A DNA stretch of 36,167 nucleotides from Acidobacteriota bacterium (GTDB lineage Bacteria; Acidobacteriota; Vicinamibacteria; Vicinamibacterales; CAVVIG01): NCBI GenBank assembly GCA_003222535.1, contig QHWJ01000372.1:1-36167 (forward strand), given 5' to 3'. This document shows positions 30,706 through 36,167 of the stretch, in pieces. A program made the translations under genes and the position numbers. Below the pieces are notes generated by a model. The model searched no databases. It worked only from the letters and a program-made list of their open reading frames with translations, and was not told the DNA's origin. The stretch's first letter is position 1; each line of letters begins with the position of its first letter.

Positions 30706-31830
30706 TCAGCGTGCCGTGGGCGCCATCAGCGTGAACTTCTGCACCCGCTTTCCTTCGTAGGTTTCGGTAATGTAGAGATTGCCCTTCGAATCGACGGCGA
30801 GGTTGTGCGCCCCGTAGAATTGACCGGCCCAGTGCCCTGCGCCGCCGAACGTGCCGACGACCTCCAGCGATTTTCGCTCCAGGACGTACACCTGCTGGTT
30901 CGTCCCGTCGGGCACGATCAGAAACGTCTGCTCCGGATCCGGTGAAAATCCGACGTCCCACACCGAGCCGCTCCCGAAGGTGTCCTTCGCGATGAACTTC
31001 TCCCGCACGAACGTTCCATCCTTGTGAAACACCTGAAGCCGGTCGTTCGTGCGATCGCAGACGTAGACCAGGCCGTCGTTCGCGATCCGGACGGCATGCA
31101 CGATGCGGAACTGCGGCGGCGGGGGACCGTTGGGATCGTATTGGCTTGGTTTGTTCTCGTTCTGCACGGCGCCGCTGAACGGGCTCGGCAGCCGCTCGCC
31201 GGACTGCTGGAAATACGAGTCGTCCGGTTTCTTGCCGTACGCGCCCCAGTGGCGCTTGTACGCGCCCGTCTCGGTGTCGAACACGATGACGCGGTGGTTC
31301 ACGTAGCCATCGGCCACGTACAGCTCGTTGGCCGCGCGGTCGACGACCATGTTCGCCGCGCCCCCGAGATTGCGCGTGTCGTTGCTGCCCCCGTTCTTCC
31401 CCTGATGGCCGATCTGCATCAGGAACCGGCCCTGACGCGTGAATTTCAGGATCTGCGCGTCCTTGTCGCCGCCGCCTCCGAGCCACACGTTGTCGCGATC
31501 GTCGACATGAATGCCGTGCTCGAGCTGAGGCCATTCGTACCCGGCGCCCGGCCCGCCCCAGGACGACACGAGATGGCCCTCCTGATCGAATTCGAGCACC
31601 GGCGGAGCGGCGCGCCAGAAGGAACGCGTTTCGTTGGGCTGCAGCGTCGACGGGCGATGCGTGATCCAGACGTGGTCGCTCGCGTCGACGGCCACGCCCG
31701 CGATGGCGCCGACCAGCCAGTGATTCGGCAGCGGCTTGGGCCACATCGGATCGACCTGGTAGGTTGGGATTGGCCGAGCGGTCGGTTGCAGAGTCATGGC
31801 GAGCACGATGGAAACGAGTAGACGGTGCAT
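30706..31830 (-). CDS. exported NHL-repeat beta-propeller protein (peptidylamidoglycolate lyase-like)
   Basis: A 374-residue protein with a signal peptide MHRLLVSIVLAMTLQPTA. The body is a six-bladed NHL propeller: blades end in VAVDASDHVWITHR, GIHVDDRDNVWLGG, MVVDRAANELYVADGY, AVRIANDGLVYVCDR, and NLAVDSKGNLYITE. The VADGYVNHRVIVFD and YVCDRTNDRLQVF turns resemble the peptidyl-alpha-hydroxyglycine lyase group, but catalytic residues cannot be confirmed here. GGGAGG sits 8 nt upstream of ATG 31830. The 115-bp gap upstream holds a TTCTCCGTTGCTGCGTTTCT-type repeat. Confidence 0.88.
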   Translation of the reverse strand: MHRLLVSIVLAMTLQPTARPIPTYQVDPMWPKPLPNHWLVGAIAGVAVDASDHVWITHRPSTLQPNETRSFWRAAPPVLEFDQEGHLVSSWGGPGAGYEWPQLEHGIHVDDRDNVWLGGGGDKDAQILKFTRQGRFLMQIGHQGKNGGSNDTRNLGGAANMVVDRAANELYVADGYVNHRVIVFDTETGAYKRHWGAYGKKPDDSYFQQSGERLPSPFSGAVQNENKPSQYDPNGPPPPQFRIVHAVRIANDGLVYVCDRTNDRLQVFHKDGTFVREKFIAKDTFGSGSVWDVGFSPDPEQTFLIVPDGTNQQVYVLERKSLEVVGTFGGAGHWAGQFYGAHNLAVDSKGNLYITETYEGKRVQKFTLMAPTAR

Positions 31831-31945
31831 GGTCCCAACCCTCCCTGACGGTAGTGAAACAACAAGACGTGGGCTGTTCTTCTCCGTTGCTGCGTTTCTC
31901 CGTGCGATCCCGTTCGGCTGCGTGACCTCCGTTGACTGGCTACGT

Positions 31946-32671
31946 TTATCCGCGGCTGACGAGAATCGGAGCCGTCAGCTCGCTGAGCGGCGTCCGCTGC
32001 CGGCCCTGCGCGTCGAAGTTGGCCGGATCGAGCCAGCGCCGGAATGCCTGATCCAGCAACGGCCATTCGCGGTCGATCGCGGCGTACCATGCGGTGTCGC
32101 GGTTGCGTCCCTTGTCGACGCGCGCCTGACGGAACACGCCTTCGTACGACAATCCCAGACGCTGTGCAGCCGCGCGCGACGCCGCGTTCAGCGCGTTGCA
32201 CTTCCACTCGTACCGTCGATACCCGAGCCCGAAGGCGCGGCGCATCATCAGGTACATGGCCTCGGTCGCCGCGACCGTGCGCTGCAGCCGTGGCGAGTAA
32301 TTGATGTGGCCGACCTCGATCGAGCCGGCCGCCGGATCGATCCGCAGATAACTCGCGACGCCGACCGCCTGCCCCGTCGCGCGATCCACGATCGCGTGGA
32401 ACTGCGGGTCGTCCTTGCCGGCGACGTTCCTCACCCAGTCGACATAGTCGTCGAGCCGCGCGAACGGCCCGTACGGGAGGTAGGTCCAGTTGCGGTGATC
32501 GGTGTCGAGCAGGTTGGCGCTGTGGAGACCGGAACAGTGGCGCGCGGCATCGAGCGGTTCGAGGCGGCACGTCCGGCCGTCCATCGCCTCGCGCGGTGGA
32601 GGCGCCGGCGGCGTCCAGCCGTCTACGCGGAACCCGATCGTCTGCCCGAGCGCGTTCACGTCATGCGACAT
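31946..32671 (-). CDS. GNAT-family N-acetyltransferase (RimJ/RimL type)
   Basis: A 241-residue acetyltransferase. RimL-type features are CRLEPLDAARHCSGL, the middle strand VGVASYLRIDPAAGSIEVGHI, a CoA-binding region around LQRTVAATEAMYLMM, and YEWKCNALNAASRAAAQRLGLSYEG. The substrate is probably an N-terminal or small amine and is not predictable. The start ATG 32671 is 3 bp after the argG stop, so the two form an operon and the acetyltransferase may share regulation with arginine synthesis. Confidence 0.9.
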   Translation of the reverse strand: MSHDVNALGQTIGFRVDGWTPPAPPPREAMDGRTCRLEPLDAARHCSGLHSANLLDTDHRNWTYLPYGPFARLDDYVDWVRNVAGKDDPQFHAIVDRATGQAVGVASYLRIDPAAGSIEVGHINYSPRLQRTVAATEAMYLMMRRAFGLGYRRYEWKCNALNAASRAAAQRLGLSYEGVFRQARVDKGRNRDTAWYAAIDREWPLLDQAFRRWLDPANFDAQGRQRTPLSELTAPILVSRG

Positions 32672-32674
32672 GGC

Positions 32675-35026
<2,352 letters not shown>

Positions 35027-35132
35027 CTACCCTATCTGCACGACAATCGGCTCGACCTGCGACGGTCGCGCTCGAGACGATCCCGCGATGGATCGAAAAG
35101 CTCGAAGCGCGGGACTGCGGAGTGCTATTGTG

Positions 35133-35176
35133 ACGCGACGGTTTCAAAACCTACACGCTTTGAAACGGTGTCGCGT
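35133..35176. promoter_or_regulatory. inverted repeat upstream of the PhzF gene
   Basis: ACGCGAC-GG-TTTCAAA at the left pairs with TTTGAAACGGTGTCGCGT at the right across ACCTACACGC. It follows TATTGT (35126-35131), a possible -10, and ends 2 nt before the GAGGAGAG ribosome-binding site of the next gene. It could be an operator, a leader hairpin or a decayed member of the GACGGTTTGAAAACCGTC family. Confidence 0.5.
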
Positions 35177-35189
35177 GAGGAGAGATGCC

Positions 35190-36167
35190 ATGGCTGACAT
35201 GAACCGGCGCGAGTTCGGCCGTTCGGGAATCGCGGGGTTGGCGGGGATCGCGTTCGGCCGCGACCCTGAAAGGTTCGGCGACGCTGAGAGATCCGGCGAC
35301 CCTGAAAGATCCGGCGACCCTGAAAGGGTCGCCCTACATGCGCAATCGATCGACGGCCGGGCGTATCGCTACGTCCACCTCGACGTGTTCACCGATCGCC
35401 GGCTGCAGGGCAATCAGCTGTTTGTGTTCGTCCAGCCGGGTGGCCTCGACACCGATGCGATGCAGACGATGACGCGCGAGTCGAACCTCTCCGAGAATAC
35501 GTTCGTGTTTCCGCCCGAGCAGCCGGGCACCGACCACCGCGTCCGCATCTTCACGCGAACCGCCGAGACCCCTTTTGCGGGCCATCCGACGATCGGCACC
35601 GCCTTCGCCCTCGCGCATACCGGCGTCCTCAAGCCGGGCCTCTCGCATACCACGTTCGGCCTCGGCGTCGGGCCGACCAATGTCGATCTGGAATGGAAGG
35701 ACGGCCGGCTCGCCTTTGCGTGGATGACGCAGCTGAAACCCACGTTCGGCAAAGCGATCGCCGACAGCCGTGCGTTGGCGGCCGCGATCGGCGTCGAGGC
35801 GCTCGATCCCCGCGCGCCGGCGCAGGAAGTCAACTGCGGCTCGAACTTCTTCATCGTCCCGCTCACGACGCGCAAGGCCGTGGACGCGGCGGTGATCGAT
35901 CGCGCGAAGCTCGATGCGGTGTTCAGCGCCGCCGGCGTTCAGCGGCGCGGGATATACATCTTCAGCACCGAACGCGGGCAGGACGATGCAACGGCGTACA
36001 GCCGGCTGCTGGGCACCGGGGGCACTGAAGATCCGGGGACCGGCTCGGCCGCTGGACCAGCCGGCTGCTTCATGGCGAGGCACGGCTATGTGCCGCCGGA
36101 GCGCGCGGGCGCCATCGTGATTCTCCAGGGGGTGCCGGTGCGGCGTCCGAGCCGGATCCACGTCAGG
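35190..36167 (+). CDS. PhzF-family isomerase, exported-like N-terminus (cut by window end)
   Basis: At least 326 residues; the frame is open at the window end. After RBS GAGGAGAG and ATG 35190 comes MADMNRREFGRSGIAGLAGIAFG, a twin-arginine-like signal. Then there are about 25 residues of DPERSGDPER-type repeat (residues 24-48), then the PhzF fold: YRYVHLDVFTDRRLQGNQL, the catalytic Glu102 in NLSENTFVF, RIFTRTAETPFAGHPTIGTA, and DPGTGSAAGPAG near the C-terminus. The family isomerises or epimerises small acids; the substrate here is unknown. The repeat insertion sits exactly at the expected signal/mature junction and lacks an AxA site, so export is doubtful. Confidence 0.87.
   Translation, partial: MADMNRREFGRSGIAGLAGIAFGRDPERFGDAERSGDPERSGDPERVALHAQSIDGRAYRYVHLDVFTDRRLQGNQLFVFVQPGGLDTDAMQTMTRESNLSENTFVFPPEQPGTDHRVRIFTRTAETPFAGHPTIGTAFALAHTGVLKPGLSHTTFGLGVGPTNVDLEWKDGRLAFAWMTQLKPTFGKAIADSRALAAAIGVEALDPRAPAQEVNCGSNFFIVPLTTRKAVDAAVIDRAKLDAVFSAAGVQRRGIYIFSTERGQDDATAYSRLLGTGGTEDPGTGSAAGPAGCFMARHGYVPPERAGAIVILQGVPVRRPSRIHVR
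35260..35337. repeat. in-frame GCGACCCTGAAAGATCCG 18-bp array in the PhzF gene
   Basis: Four units of 18 bp period (starts 35260, 35278, 35296, 35314), the last ending as the palindrome GCGACCC-TGAAA-GGGTCGC and GCCCTAC. The unit matches the hairpin at 9347-9367. The period is a multiple of three, so the frame is kept. Confidence 0.9.

Overview
The window is high-GC bacterial DNA, most likely from a Vicinamibacteria-type member of the Acidobacteriota or a close relative. This is inferred from gene content: an ADOP-type MacB/FtsX permease, a DUF6152 protein, a reaction-centre-type cytochrome c fused to a C-terminal domain, an Uma2 nuclease, and very many short palindromic repeats in gaps and inside genes. 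I see no rRNA, tRNA, CRISPR array, prophage or transposase.

Layout. (1) 1-7972: on the minus strand, a c-type cytochrome-like gene cut by the window edge and a phosphotriesterase-homology hydrolase with a good sigma70-type promoter. Then comes a minus-strand module of small membrane protein, OmpR-type response regulator, sensor kinase and ADOP permease, and then two convergent DinB-fold genes. (2) 8030-9258: an HMGL-like/2-isopropylmalate synthase-family gene broken by a one-base frameshift. (3) 9453-26854: fourteen consecutive plus-strand genes. They are a fused [2Fe-2S]/molybdopterin hydroxylase resembling selenium-dependent xanthine dehydrogenase, a DUF6152 protein, an M24-fold hydrolase, a D-2-hydroxyacid dehydrogenase, a zinc MDR dehydrogenase, an exported GlcG/HbpS-like protein, a complete Liv-type ABC importer (two permeases, binding protein, two ATPases), a D-aminoacylase-type amidohydrolase, a BNR-repeat lipoprotein and a dihaem-type cytochrome c. 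This looks like an uptake-and-catabolism island; the substrate cannot be read from sequence. (4) 26946-34999: minus-strand genes for a quinone oxidoreductase-like MDR protein, an MsbA-like ABC exporter, an Uma2 nuclease, an NHL-repeat protein, a GNAT acetyltransferase, ArgG of the E. coli type and an exported metallo-beta-lactamase-fold hydrolase. (5) 35190 to the end: a PhzF-family gene that runs off the window.

The most unusual aspect is the repeat landscape. At least two palindrome families keep a constant core (TGAA/TTCA, or GAGCYTGTCGA and its complement) while the flanking arms change sequence yet stay complementary. Copies fill intergenic gaps, make or abut the stop codons of several genes, and are inserted in frame in the molybdenum hydroxylase and PhzF genes. 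Other families are an 18-bp tandem array with an opposing inverted half (14393-14812), a 140-bp tandem duplication covering the kinase start, heptad-like GAGTTGA/GAGACTT tracts, TTCGTGTTTTCGTGG tracts and an 86-bp cassette present on both sides of the Liv genes.

All functions are assigned by reading motifs and from memory of protein families; no database search was possible.
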